Below, one piece after another: positions 1-14,076 of a DNA stretch of 64,000 nt (position 1 is the stretch's first letter; each line of letters starts with the position of its first letter). The notes under the pieces are model-generated. The model was not told the DNA's origin and did not search any database. It saw only the letters and a program-made list of their open reading frames with translations. The stretch is taken from assembly GCA_013397935.1 (NCBI GenBank), contig VZRN01011464.1, forward strand, positions 2,584,815 to 2,648,814. Direction: 5' to 3'. Made by a program: the position numbers and the translations under genes. This stretch comes from Dasyornis broadbenti. Its lineage: Eukaryota; Chordata; Aves; Passeriformes; Dasyornithidae.

Positions 1-24
1 TCTCCTCTCCTCTCCTCTCCTCTC
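1..24. repeat. (TCTCC)n pyrimidine repeat at window edge
   Basis: Almost five perfect CTCCT/TCTCC pentamers starting at base 1, so the array may continue outside the window. Confidence 0.9.
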
Positions 25-575
25 ACGCCTGTCTTCAAAAATACTTCATCTCATTTAAGCCATTCTTGAAGACACTGATTTTGTCTGCAAAGGAGATTCT
101 GACTGAGACTTCTGCACAGTTTATATCAGAATGTGATTTTTAAAAATGACTGCCTTTCCTTGGCACCAAGTGATGTTTCATGGGACTGAGCTTTTGAATG
201 CAGAGCTTGGAAGGATGAAATATAGCACTAACCTTTAAGGCTTCTCTGGAAACTCAAAACATGGCACTGATCAAATGTCAAGAGCAGTGCTCTCAGATAT
301 TTTATCTCAGTTATATTAATTGAAAACCCAAACACTTTGCTACATGTGTTAATCAATGATGTATCACTGAATTAAATCATTATCTAATGATTATTACTTA
401 TGTATTATTCTCCAGTTTCTCCATATGTGTATTTTTGAATGACATTTATTTGAAAATATAATGAGGGATATGTGCATGCCTGTAGTATATGGCTTTGGAC
501 ACAGTCATTTCAGTGTGTATGAACAGAAAACCAGCAAAGTTTGATTTAAAAGTATTTTGAGACGTCTTTTCTGAG

Positions 576-603
576 ATTCAGGAATCAGGAATCAGGAATC
601 AGG
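576..603. repeat. heptamer tandem repeat (AATCAGG)n
   Basis: Four 7-bp units, the first with one change (ATTCAGG). Confidence 0.85.
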
Positions 604-3600
604 AGCCACGCTCAGGATCTGCTTCAAGAAGTCCTCAAGACTAGGGTCAGAAGCCAGACTCCTTTGGTAGTGAGCTATACTGACCTTTGTAAGGTCAGGG
701 AAGAGATTGTATGACACACTTCTACTCTGGGAAAAAAGACCTTGACCAGAAGGTATCTGATTTCCTGAATGTTTGTATCAAGTGTGAATACATAATCAGA
801 TTATCAGCCCTTGTATGGTCCTAAACCTGCAGATCACATGTGTATATGCTGATCTTAAGCCTGTGCAATTCCTTTGGCTGTAAAGAGGCTGCTTAGGTGT
901 ATGAAGTTAAACAATCCTGTGTTTGAAGTCTTCATGGGATTTTTGCAGGGTTTTTGTTCCAAAACTGGCTTAATGCAAGTGGGTCCTTGAGCGCTCATGG
1001 AAACTGGATCTTGAATGCTTGAACTTTCATACAACTTTTGCTACTGCTATAGGTAAAAGCGCTGTTCATGTTGGGGAGAGATTTCACCTGGACAGTGGTA
1101 GGAATGAAAAATGTGTTCATAACCATCCTCAAAGCAGCGTCAATTGAAAATGAAGCATTTTCTAAAAGGTTTTGCTGTTGAAAATTGTGTAAAACTGTGT
1201 TTTGTACAACTACTGGATCTGGTGGTCAACCCAGCCTGCCACGCAGCTGACATAATGTAATTTCCACCCTACGCTTTTGGTCTCATCATTGGATTTTGTA
1301 GGCTCATTACATCCAACAGCTCAAATTACAGGTAGCACTGACTGTACTCTTTCTACAACATTGAAGTTCCAGATGATATCCTTAGGACTGAAAAGGATAT
1401 TCTTCCTAAAAAGGATGGAAAGGCTTTATCAGAAGTGAGCTGTGTTTATATTAATAATAAACGATTTCCCAAGAGAGCTTACAAAATAAACTGAATTTTA
1501 GTGCACGTGCTTTATAGACATCCTGATAGTCCTTTAAAGCTTATCCATTCAATAACAACAATTGTGTGTAAATAAGTTGATGGTAAAACTGCTACAGCAC
1601 AGCCTTCAAGGAAGGTATCCAGCTAACAGGTCAGCAGAGGAAAGGTAATTTGGAAAAAGTTCCCCACTGCCTTGTCACCTACAAAAAATTCATGTATTCT
1701 ACCTGCAGCAACCCCAGCTACTCTCAGATGGGTTGCTTCTCCCAGAAGCACAGAGACAAAAGAAGTAAATATCCTTATTAAACAAGAAACACAGCAGGCA
1801 GCAGTGTGAGTGTCTCTAGATACACGTGTATGCATGTGAATACATTGCATATGTACAAAAGTGTATATGCGTATGTAAACACAAAAGACTTGGAAACATT
1901 GCAATCCAGCAAGCATTCTAGTAGAGCCTTACCACTTGCCATTCCTGCATGTGGTAAAATTTATGTATTACCGAAGTTGTTTACCCAGCTGCTGCTAGAA
2001 TAAATTATCCAGATTGCTCAGTTTTTCAGACTAGGATTGAAATCCTGCTCTACTCTTTTAGAGCAAGAGGTGTCTATGACTGTGCAGTTCCTGAAGCACG
2101 ACTGGATTTGACAGTAGTAAAAAGCAGTGCTCCTAAAGCATTCATGTAAACATTTTTCTTAAAACATTTGGAGGTCGGACAGTTTTCTGAAAATAAAAGC
2201 AAAACAAAATCCCCAAAGTGTGGTTTTCTGTTGTCCTTTATGACTGTGTTTTTTCCCCTTTCTAACTAAGGAAGAAAATACCAGGAAATGCTTGTAAAAC
2301 CCAAGCTTAAAACTCTCCTGTAGTCCCTAAGATTCTGTTTCCATGTGTATGGATTGATCTGATCACAGTGTGGTGTTTGAAAAGCTATTCTTGAGACTCA
2401 TCTTGATCTTGAACAGTTATGGTTTTTTCTGTGTTTTATGTTGGTCAAAACCTGCTAAGAATGCAATGTACACACCCCTTTCAAATTAATATTATGGTAG
2501 GTCTGGGGAAAGTTTATCTAAGACAATCTTCCCCCCACATTTCTCTTTGCCATATGAGCAGGGCACATTTCTCACAGTGGTTAAACCAACTGGTGGAGAT
2601 GAGCCTGTAACAAGTAAATTGTGATAGCCAGTATTTGATTTCCTGATGGAAATATTTCTCAAGAAAAACTGGCAATGCTTTGGCAGATTTTTGGGAAGAG
2701 GCCGGAGAGGGGATGGAAGTGAACAGAAGGCAAAAAGAGAGGGATTTTTTTTATAGAGTTGTCATTAAATATGTGCATCCAGTTTCACTTAATCATGTTC
2801 TTTTTTATTGTCCTCACTTGGGCTTTCTCTCTGACAGATTATGGAGATCCAAACTATATCTGCTGCTCTGCAGTGACTGTACTGATACCCACTATCCAAC
2901 AGTCCCAGACCAGATGCTGGTGAAACATTCTGCTCTACAGAACAGCTACCAACTGGTGTTTGCTCACTTTGTGTTTACCTCTCTTTAATACAGATGTAGA
3001 ATGAACGCCCTTGATCACCACACACAGGAAGGACAGGCTCATCTCCAGAGGCATCTCATCCATACTATGACTCTGTTCCTATGGTATCTCTTGCAGGTGT
3101 CCACTCCAACGCTCAGCTCCCAGCCCATGGAACAGGCAGTTGAAGAGTAGCCTGTCCCCTCATCAACTAACCTGAGCCAGTGGCACCACTCACACTAACA
3201 CGCTCACAGGGTGGCTGAGCAGCTCATTGCACAGATTCTACTGCCTCTGCTCTGGGACAGGAGTTCCACAGTGCCAGAGCAGTAACTCTGAATCACTCCA
3301 GAACAAACATCCAGGAGTATCTCAGAACACTTTCTGATTTTGGACTGAAGCAAGGAGAATAGCTTAATACATTGATAAAATGAAAGAAAAAAAGTCTTTA
3401 TCCTTTTAGCCAAGCACTCTTTCAGCTGTTGAGATAAGATGGACTAAATCCAAGGGAACTGTGAGTTTTCTTTAATTGCTGATAAAATCTGAGCTGTTGT
3501 TAGAAATATCAGGGGGATTTAATAGGCTTAGCAGTGGCTCCTAAATACCTCAGGAGGCCTGTTAATTTGGAATTCAGATCTATGAGCTAGGAAACACTTG

Positions 3601-5743
3601 GCACCTTATCAGCAGTCAGCTCAGCAGCCTTTGGAGAATGAAAATCACCTTTTTGTTCAACTTCCCCTGGTAGCTTGCCAACGTTCTTGTTACTCACTAA
3701 GTCAACTGTCTCTAGAAAATATGGTCTCTGGTCTAAGCCACAGGATTCAAAACACAGCTTAATAAGTAAGCAGCAAGATGAGGGGAATTATGTCATATCA
3801 CAACCTCTCCTCAGCAGGCAAAGGCAGCTCAGCCTTTTGACTATACAGTATCCTAACTACTCACTGGGGTTTGCTCTGTGGTGCCATTACCTTGCAGACA
3901 CAGACTTCCCTCACCATGACGTTGTCTGACCTCTTACCTTCTGGAAAGCACTGGGCACGCAGGGACACAAAGCGGTAGTATGGAGGAACAGACTGAGGAG
4001 AGAAAGTCAAATAACAGGAATAGGCAGATGAGCAGCTGGCAAACAATTCCAGAGCTGTGAAATTTCCTTGGCAGACTTCTCAGAATGGTTGAAGTATTCC
4101 CCCTAAGACAGCCCTGATGGTTCTGCTCACATGGCTGAAATTTGCTAAACTTCCTCTTCTGATAAGGTCATTTTAATAAACACAAATAGTCCACGAGTAC
4201 AAGTACAATTACTACCATCTAAAGAGACACAGAATAAAATGGTCTTGGACCAGTTACTAGAAACTTTGAATTATAATTGCAGCTATCGCTAGTTTCCCTC
4301 CTTCCCTTAAAAAAATTCCCAAATTTTTATTTATTCTACTGGCATCCAAACCATAATTGGAGAAGCTGCACCACAAACAGAACTGCCAAGGCCATGGTCA
4401 AGGCCCCGGCAGAGACACCCATGACATATACCACAAGGGATGGGAGAAAAAATAAATACAAGGGCAAATGAAGGCATATTCCCAAACACTTGGATTGCTC
4501 TGAAATGTTGAATATTTTGTAGTCACCTTGACTAGCTGTGGAGAGCTTTCCATTAAACATTCATCATTTGCTATCACATTGGTCACAGCAAGTGAATCAG
4601 TAAATAGATGTGATGAATGTAAGATTTATGTCTGAAAGCACTGACAATTTTTTTTAAACAAAACTGTCTAGCTCTAGAGGAAACACTCTAAAAAACAGTC
4701 CTCAGTCACAGAGCCAAGCAAAATATGTGCGAGAAACCAGGACTTGGCTGGTTCTCCCATATAAAGAATTCAGGTGATTCAAGGTGCTTCACTCTTAATT
4801 TCAAGTAGCAAAGAGAGTTTGCTTGTTCTGCAGCAAAGAGTGTATTGGTGGTGTCATTTCCCTCAAATAGCCCTTTTGGCTGAAATGCAGCTCATGTTCC
4901 CTTCAGCATGACAAATAACACATTTCATCTCCCCCTGGAGCCTGGAAAATCTGAGATGAGATTGGCATTGCAATATAAAGAGAGATACTCTCAAAAGGGA
5001 GGCAAAATCATTTGAACCGAGTGGAAATAATCACTGGCACTCCTAGCTACAGACAGTCCTCCGATTTCAAGCTGTATTTCAATGTAAAATAACTTTCCCT
5101 CATCACATCCATACTGCACCTAGCACAATTGCATCCTAATCTTGACTGTGGTTTTCCGACACTGCAGTAAAACAAACACTAGGCTTATAAAAAAATACAC
5201 AGTCAATCACATGTGTTCTTGCATGAACTATGCATGCTGTCAGCATAATTTAAATACAAGCATGGGTCTGTGCATGACTTCAGCTTCAGACATTAAAAAA
5301 TAACCCTGTGTCCAGAAGAAAACTTTCCTCAACTAATCCTGCATTTCAGAGACAGACAAGTTGGGGGTTCTTTTTAAAAGATAAAACACGCAGGTGGTCT
5401 GCCATTTGCTGTGGGTACATAAAAGGAGTATTACACAGATAGCAAAGGAGGAATGGATGGATCTGGCAGATGGCATCATGCTCAGGGTTAGCCAAATCGC
5501 CTCTCAGCCGCTGGAGCCCAGATGGCCTAGCAGAAACACTTTCTGCCACAAACCCTTTGCATGCCTTTGAGACATCTCTGTGCTGGGAGGGGAAGTATAT
5601 CAATTCACAGTCTTGCTGTGATAAAACAAAACTTGATGTATTTTGGGAAATATGTTCATTCACAGGTCCCCCTTGGCCCCAAGGCTTTCTTTCCCTCGTC
5701 TGAGCCTCTGCCTGGCTGGAGTGCTAATCACAGCTCTGCACAC

Positions 5744-5750
5744 TATAAAA
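5744..5750 (+). promoter_or_regulatory. isolated TATA-like box
   Basis: CACTATAAAAGGGG is a good TATA match with GC-richer DNA upstream (ctctgcctggctggagtgc). No open frame or splice pattern downstream supports a gene, so this is only a sequence match. Confidence 0.2.
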
Positions 5751-8700
5751 GGGGATTACCACTAATTTTGAAAGCTAGGTTTGTCCATGCACCTCTAAAA
5801 TCATTAAGGTCTCTCTGAGAAGCTGGGAGCAAGGACTGGATGCATGCACTGCTAAAAAAACTCGACAAGGGTGACTGACACTGGTGGAAGTGCTTTGCAA
5901 AATGCTCAACACTTCCCATTTGTTTTGACATTGCTCTCTAGCTTACATGATTTCAAAAAATCTGCTTTGCTCAAACCTGCTGGAGGTCTGAAGCACATGG
6001 TTATACAATGGATTTCCATCACTTCTCTCACAAATGACACCACAGGGCATCCAAAGTGTCGAGACCTTGCAACTGACCCTGCCTGCTCCTTTTCATGCTC
6101 AGCCCAAGTTGCCAAACACTTGTCTGTGTAACTTGAAGGTACTTTGGGAAAACCCAGCTGGCGGCCATTGCACAGGCACAGTGACCTTGCAGTTCTGTGT
6201 ATCCTCTTCCAGGGCACTGTTGTCATGCTGTGGCACATACACTGACCACGATTAGCCCAACAGTGAAATGAGGCTTGGGTAGGTTCTAGTGAGGGCTACA
6301 GACCCCACTCTTGCCAATGTATTCCCAGGCTGCTGCTGCCTGGCACATTCAGTAAATGCTCAACACTTACAGAGGCAGTGCATAGGGACTGGATGAGGGG
6401 AGGCGGAAGAGGAGGAAGAGTCAAAAATGGGAGAGAGCAGTGGGGCAGGACAGGGAGGGGAGAAGTAGAGCTTGACTCAGAAATAAGAGGAGGAAGCACC
6501 ATACAGCTTTGTCAGGGGGGTGAATTAGTAATTTTTTTTTTTTTGTCTCCCCGTCTCTTTTGCCTTTCCTGAAACCTGACACTGCCTCACACCATCCTGT
6601 CCTGCTCCAGACTTGTTTACAGATGTGATAGAGTGTCTCTATCTATGGCAAGTGTGCTTTTTAGCTGAATGCCTAACACCCAGCACTGTTACTTTTGCTT
6701 TATTGTCCTTGTCCCCTATTGTCTGTTATTAAACCTTTAAATCCTAACAAAAAAGTGAACCTCATTTTTCACACAGACACCTTCAATATCTTGCACAATT
6801 TGGTCCTTTTCACGGGCTTTCTTTTCCTTCTCCTTTTGATTCCAGTCCTCCTTCCCAACCACTGGAGTCTGTGGCTGCTCCATTGGTACCTGCACTGCCC
6901 CCAACTGAAGGAGCGTGTCTGTGCAGTCACTTGAGCCGGGAATACCGCCACCATCATGCTCACGTGATCCCTTGCGATTCCCTAAATGCCTGCAAACATC
7001 CAAAAGCCCTGTTCAGAACAATTCTGCCTTTATTGTGAAAGATCTCAGCTCCAGGACATCCTTCCTTTTTCCTTCCTGGAAAACCATTCCAAACATAAAT
7101 CATTTCCCCTGTGCACACATTCATGCCAGGCGATCTCTGCCATCCCTGCTGTGGTTTAGGGGCAGCGATGATGCTCCTAAGCCAGCTTTGCCCTGCCTGT
7201 CAGGCCAGCTGGGCAGCAGGTGCTGTGCTGCTGCCAGCACAGCTGAGCACGGAGGGGGCAGCCCACCCCATGGCACCCCACCACTCACACCACCTCCTTT
7301 TAAGCCAGAGCAGCCTTCTCCATGCAACACCTGAGGCTTTAGTCTAAAGCCAAGAGCAAAATGGAGCCAGAACCAAGGCTTGAGCACCAGCTCATGCTCA
7401 GCAACTAAATTATCAGGAAGGTCTCTGGCATGGGTGAGGTCTGGGCAGCCCATACTGTGCCCCCAGCCAAGGCACAGGCTGGCAGGAGCCTGGGTCCTTG
7501 AAGGCTATTTGGATGCAGCTATCTGATTTGGTAATTGGAGAGTTTGGTTGTATGGACACAAGCTGAACCATGCCAGGAGGGCTCTAGGCCAGAGAACATG
7601 GGTTTATTTAATAGCACAAATGTAGCCTCAGTACCAGGAAAGTGTTAAATGTTGCCTACAAACTCTCGGAAACAAGAAATACACAACACTATCTTCAGTA
7701 AAGTGCAGTGGCTATGTATGACCTTTTTCTTTTTCAACTTTATTGCAGGATTTAGTCAAGGTAGTCTAAATGCTCTCCCAAAAACTCAGTGTGTGAAGTT
7801 CCATACCCAGTTTTTACATTCAGAGTTTCATTACTTTGGGCTAAGCACCTTCATTCCCATAGGAAAGAATCCTGTATCTCTGCAAGGCAGTGATTTTCCT
7901 CATATCATCTGTGAAACTACTGCTGCTGCTCCTTCTTCTACCATCTCTGCCTCTGCATCTTTTCCCATCTTGCACACAGTCCCAGACCAGACTAGCAGAC
8001 TCTGGCAGATCCTAACAGATTCTGACTGTCAGGCATGTCAAGATTATATCTAACTTTAGAGTTTAGATCACTGAAACAGTAGAATGCTGAATGAGAAGTT
8101 TATCATGTCTTTGAGGGTGTGCTTTGAAAGGGCGTCTCTCTGGACATGAAGTAAAAGCCAGCTGGATCCCTGCTGATGTGCTGAGCTCAGTGTGGGGGGA
8201 TTTATTGAATATCAGGAGGCACTCAGAAACTCCATGCAGCTAAACCCAGTGCCTGTGCTTGAAATTGATCCCTGACAAGGAACTGGGATTATATTAAGAT
8301 TAATGCAACTTTTTTTCCATATCACATGGAGACAAATATTCATTCTCACTTAAAAGTTGTCTGCCTACATTGCAGAAAAAAAATCTAAAACTGGACTACA
8401 GGTGGGAAAATCCCTTTTTGCATTGTATTTATTCTGCAATAGCAAGTACGTCTTACCTTCTTTGAATATAGCTTGCTGTGTCTGAGCAGGATTGCACATC
8501 AAAGAACACTCTTTTACTCCCCAGATTCCTTCTGCCTTCCCAGTTGGAACATGAAATATCGTCACCATTTCAGCTTGGCTTGGTGAAGAATACTAGGAAT
8601 GACAATGTGGGAGAGGCTGCTCTGGCTGGGGACTCTCTGGGGGTGAGGTCCACGCAGCCAGGGCAGTCTCTAGCCAGCCAGAAGAACATGTGGAGAAGGA

Positions 8701-11700
8701 GGATGGCAGCTCACATCCCTCTGTTTCCCAGAGGATGGCAGGAGCAGTATCAGCCTGCAGACAGATTCTGGGAGAGTCAGGGAACAAACCCAGAGCTTGC
8801 TTTTATGCAAGGACTTGTATAAGAAGAGATGCCCCCATTTTATGTTCGAAGTATCTAAATGAGCAGGTGGAGCATGAACCTCAACTGGGTGTTGAGAAAC
8901 CATGGGTTATTGTAAAGGAAATGTATTAAGAGTCTCTAGCTTGATAGGATGAATTAAAACAATTCTTAATTTATTCCTGTCTTTGAGACTTTGAGTCTTT
9001 GAGACTCAAGGCCCCAAAACTTGTGGGTAACCTTTATGGACTCTTAACCCTGACTGTGATTTCCCAGGGCTCCAGGAGAGGGGACAGTGCTGCTCATGAT
9101 CAGTGTAATCAGCAGCCATGAAATGCCATTGAGGTCATGTGGTGCCCAGCTACTTCCATGATCCTGCCTCCTGTCAGGGCAGATCAGCCCATGCTGAGCT
9201 CCATGCTGCCCATTGCCACTGATCACAAGCCCACATCTCAGCACAACACTGCCACCACCATTTCTGTGGACCCGCAGCAGGGGCTGGCTCTGACTCCTGT
9301 TTTCTTGTAAGCAGGAGGAAGGGAGAGGGTGTCACTACATTTGAAAAAATAAGAAATTTGTTTCTTCCACGCCATTTCATTGTTCCATCTCCTGATTCGG
9401 TTCCACAAGCTTGTCACCCCTCAACAGGCATGGCTGTATGCCAGAAACAAAGTCTCTTTGTTTGCTGTAGGTCCCTGGGCCCTTCTGGGACCCATCTCCC
9501 ACTGAACTGTCTCTAATGCTTTTTCCTGCAGTAAGCTTTGAGATGGTTCCATTTCATCCTGCTTCCTCAGGGAGTTATTCTGCATAAAAATGCTGTAGCT
9601 CTTTCCCTGACAGGTCCTCAAGATATATTATAACTATTTTTCATATAGATGCAAAGAGGCTGGCAGCATTATATTCAGATGGAGCCATTCATCACCAGAG
9701 GTTAGCAAGCTGAACATAATTTAATAGCATGACAGAATTCTTGTTCTGTTTTTGCTGGAACCCCAAAGCTGTGGGTGAGAACATTTCAGGCCTGAGATCC
9801 AGACCTTGTCACTCCTGAGTAATGGTGAGCACAGCCCTGGGGACATTGGTGGAAAGGAAGACTGACATATGGTGCTAGCCCGACAATTCTGGGGGTAGTT
9901 GTTATTTTCTGAAACTTTTGCATCTATTTTGTTTTATGCTGATCAGGAAAGCTCTGGGCTGAGAGCAGATGGTACTGATTTGCTCAGGGTTACTGCTGGT
10001 CGAAACGAAACAGTGCTGCACTCCATTCTCACAGAGAGCTATTAAACTGGAAATGGATATTATTTATCCATTGGTATTTCATTGGAGTTCAGTTGGGAGT
10101 GAAGCCACACTCAGCTGGGCACTGTTCACTTACATACAGAGGGAGTTACGGTTTTTCATCCCTAGAAACCCAAGCCTGAAGTGAAAACCCCAGATGCAGA
10201 GTGCCCTGAACTCAGGCTGTTAGCAAATACTTCTCTTTACTGTTTCAAAACCCTTTTCTCAGCAATATGGTTTCCTCTTTCTCCCTCCTTAATCTGAGGA
10301 GACTAGAAGTGGTCAGCATCTGTTGACCCACTGGCTGGCAGGACATCTCTTCAAGGCACTGCTGACCTGCTGCAGCTCTACTGCTGGGATTGCTGGGAGT
10401 GGCTGTGCTTCTGTTTTCAGTATCAAAACATCCCCTGTCACATTATCATCCAATTCAGGCCTCCTGCATCAATTTGAGAGCTGTTTATTTGGTAAAACAT
10501 AGGCTAAACTGGCTGTGGACACTGTCATGGAGATGTGTCCCTCGGGCAGTCTTTTCCTCCTTATTGAGGGAAAGGGAGATTGCTCAAGGTAGTGTTGGTA
10601 ACAGAAACATTTCCCTGAAGCAATTATTGACAAATCCACTATCTTTCTCAAAGTCTGTGTTAAAACTACTGATTCTGAACCCTATGGTCTAGCAGTGCTC
10701 AGAGGAGCTCAGCAGCTCAGCGTCTCATGTGGCAGGTCTGAGGCAGGTCTGGACGATTCTTGCGGATGCACAAAAACAGCACTTCAGAAAGACAAAGTGT
10801 CTCCAGGAACCTGGAGAGCAGAAGAAACAGAGCCACGAGGCAACATCCATTCACCTTTGCAAAAGAAATCAACAGATTGTGATCTCCAGAGGCTTTGTAA
10901 GGCCACTTTGCTTTCCCTATTAGTCTTGGCTGATAGATGAATATACCTTTTGTGCTTCAGTGCATAAAAACATGCAAACAGTGAAATCCACTAATACTAA
11001 GATGAAGAAAATCCTAAAGTTAATGTAATGGTTGCCATAATAATTTACTCCTAATTACAACTCATTACAAGATTGTCTTGCTACAAATGTGACAGAGGCT
11101 AGTGATTCCCTTAAAACAGTAGAACTGAGTCATAGGCTTGGATAACTAAAAGCTTAACTGCAAACACTGATTGATCGCTTTGGATAATACTACAATTTTT
11201 CATGGGAAGTTGTATGATCCAGAGTGAATGGGAAATGTGTTCAATTTGAACGAATTCTTTCAATTAGTAATTCAAGAACAGAGATTTCCAAATTCTACAA
11301 CCGGGACAGTATCTTGAAGTGGCAGGAGCTGTCAGACTAAGTTCTAAGCATGAAACTAAATCTGTCCCCTTGTTATAAGTGTGGCAAAGGTGGGTATCAG
11401 GGCCACCTCTGCACACCCTGTACACTGAAGTCATGTATTGCCTGTGTGGTCCAGGAACATCACAGCTTGTGATCAGCACAGATGAGATGAGGCTGGTTTG
11501 AGACAACATATTGCCTTGAAAACAGATCTGAACTCCTCAACACATCCATAATTAAGTAATTGACACACAGAACTTCTCCAGATGGGAATTTTGGACAGTT
11601 CTACATATTCCCCCAGGTAGCTCCTGCTGTAGCTCATCTCCTTTGTATATCTAAACTTGTATGTGATGATTAACATCGTGGGTGGATTGTCCCTGGCATT

Positions 11701-13989
11701 CTCACACAATTCTGCTGCTTTAGTGGTTGCAGAAGGGATCAAGTTGTACAGAGATATGACATTTGTAAGTAGTCAGTACAAACTGTTCCTGCAGATGTAA
11801 AAAATACTCATGTAGAACATGAATATTTTGTACACAGTTAAGATATTTAAAGGAGTTTCGTGTATAGTACTAACAGACAAAACAGTCCAGAATTGGGAAA
11901 TTTTTCTTTATTTATAGCCAGGCCACACAAGCTTCTGATCCCTGATTTGGATATCAAGAGAAAAAAGAATACAAACAGCTACATACTTAACATGAAACTC
12001 CATCTTCCCTCCTTCCCAGAGTCAACTTCCTTTATTTTTTCTGCAGACACAGCTGTTCCATCAAAACTCCCTGGCAATGGGATGTGTGGTGGGGGAAAGT
12101 GGAAGCAGAGTATGTGGCAGCTTTCTGCTGCCCATGTAGCTGCTTCTCCTGTGTTGCCCTTTGTGATTCCTGACACTGAGCGATGGTTTCCACCACACTG
12201 CACACCATGGCCTTTGTTGCTCTCCTCCCCTGTGTCCCTGCTCTGGCACAGATCACACGTGGGTGTATTTTTCACCATATGGTTTTCACTTACTTCAGGG
12301 CAGGCTGGAATCATTTTTGCCAGGCAGCAGGGCATGGGCTCACCCCAGAGAGGCCAACACTGCAAACCACTGTCACATGAAGCCTGGAGACACTTGCTCA
12401 GTGCAGTCATACAGACAGGGATGGATGGTCATGCAGGACAGTGGCACGGCTTGCAACCACGCACTTGTACAGCCACTTCAGTGGGGACTCCTGTTGGTAC
12501 AGGACAGTGAGTTTTACTTTAAACAAACATTCTCTCATTGAGTATCTATGCAACATTGGCCTGTATGAGAAATGGTTACTAAAATACCTCTATAGCACTC
12601 CCTCTGAATGACGCACAGCTCAGCAGCTCAGTAAATCCCCAAAAGCACGGACATAAGGGTTACCTCTGCCTATCAGCAGCAGGCTCACTTCAATTAGAAA
12701 CTGTAGTAACCATCTCAGAAGTAGAGCCAAATATTATCAGAGATCAGTTTCGTGTTCATGCTGACAGATGAAGGGGATCTGAAAAGAGGCTGTCTGTCCA
12801 TGTCTCAGAGAGCATTGCAAGGGAGGAAACCTGCCAGCCTGATGCCTGTTGAGGTCATTCTTACTTTAGGATGAGTTTCAGTCCTGTAGTTGCCATTTGT
12901 ATGTGTGTGTGTGTAACAAGGAATCTGCTGAAATTACTGAATGGAAATCAAAGCCCTACCCGTAGTCTGACTGGTGTAGCCACTATCCTCTTTAAACAGA
13001 AATTGAGGACCACTGAAGCTTACATAAAGTGTCCCAAGCAACTCCTCTATGTAGTCATACTCTGAGCTGGGAAAACACTCTCCTTATATCATGTAGGAGC
13101 TGTCAAGGCCTGCTCCAGCTGTGTCCATTTTGGGAAAGGATTAAGAGGGGTTTAAGTGAGTAGGGGCAGCCTGCAAAGCTGGGACATTTGAGTGAACTCC
13201 ATCCTTCTTCCTTCTGCTGGCTGACTTGGGAATTTTCACACCTGATTGTTTTTCGCACCAATGCTGCTGTGTCTGAAGGTACAATGATTGCTATAATTCA
13301 ATCACTTCATAGATCTAAATAATTTCTGACAGCTTTATTTGTACTTATCAAAATTTATAAAGAACAATGTCAACTCTGGTAGCAGTTATAAAGCCCTCAA
13401 ATAGCCTCAGATATTGCTGTTCAGAATAAGTGCACTGTGAAATCTAAAGGTTATTTTCAGAATATCCTTTCAAATGAAGAAAGCCACAGAAGCTTCTCAG
13501 GGAATGCTGTTTGCAGTGTCCAGGCACTTAATTTTAATGCTGATCCCTAATCCTATTTCGAATAAATCAAAAGTGGAAATAAAATTGTACTATTACACAA
13601 TTGCTAAGGCAGTCAGTTCTGCTGTCAGCAGATGTGATGGCCAAAGATCCCCTTAATCACAGACACAGGATGTCTGAGTGATACATCTCTGGATAAAAGA
13701 ATAAACATCAATGTGAAAGTGAAACATTGGCAAACGTTTCACATAAAACCTAAGTTATGTAGTGTGTCAGAGGGTTTGAGTCATAGATACATTATACTGT
13801 AATATTAGATGCTGCAGACTGTGAAAATGTCATCATTAGCACAAGTTCTGCCCCTTCATCAGGCAGAAATAAAATACAGAGGTCAGTTAACCTGCCACAT
13901 ACTGAATATTTTTTTATTATTATGGCAATAGTAGCTCCACTGAATTCCTGTGTGTAGTTTATCTCAGGTATAGATAGGTGTATCAATAT

Positions 13990-14076
13990 ATGTTTATTTA
14001 AAACAATCTATATTGAAATATATATTATTTATATANNNNNNNNNNNNNNNNNNNNNNNNNNNNNATATATATATAG
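13990..14076. repeat. AT-rich microsatellite around the gap
   Basis: Alternating A/T sequence (tatatattatttatata, atatatatatata) on both sides of the 29-N run. Confidence 0.8.
14036..14064. other. 29-N gap inside an AT repeat
   Basis: N run flanked by tatatattatttatata on the left and atatatatatatag on the right, so the missing bases are most likely more (AT)n microsatellite of uncertain length. Confidence 0.9.

Larger units (their letters stand above)
25..14035. other. intergenic DNA upstream of NAMPT
   Basis: No supported gene. Open frames are short, overlap each other on both strands and lack recognisable domains. There are microsatellites and short repeats, including a 7-bp inverted repeat at 8991-9009 (TTGAGTC, 5-base loop, GACTCAA). 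Two minus-strand stretches look exon-like (3891-3992 and 4336-4560) and are treated as findings. 12.0-12.5 kb is GC-richer and holds the longest N-free open frame of the window (216 codons), which looks like chance. Confidence 0.7.

Noticed and set aside
11860..12510. 216-codon plus-strand open frame
   Set aside because: No recognisable domain, overlapped by a 143-codon antisense frame and two other plus frames, and no promoter or splice context; typical of chance in a GC-richer patch.
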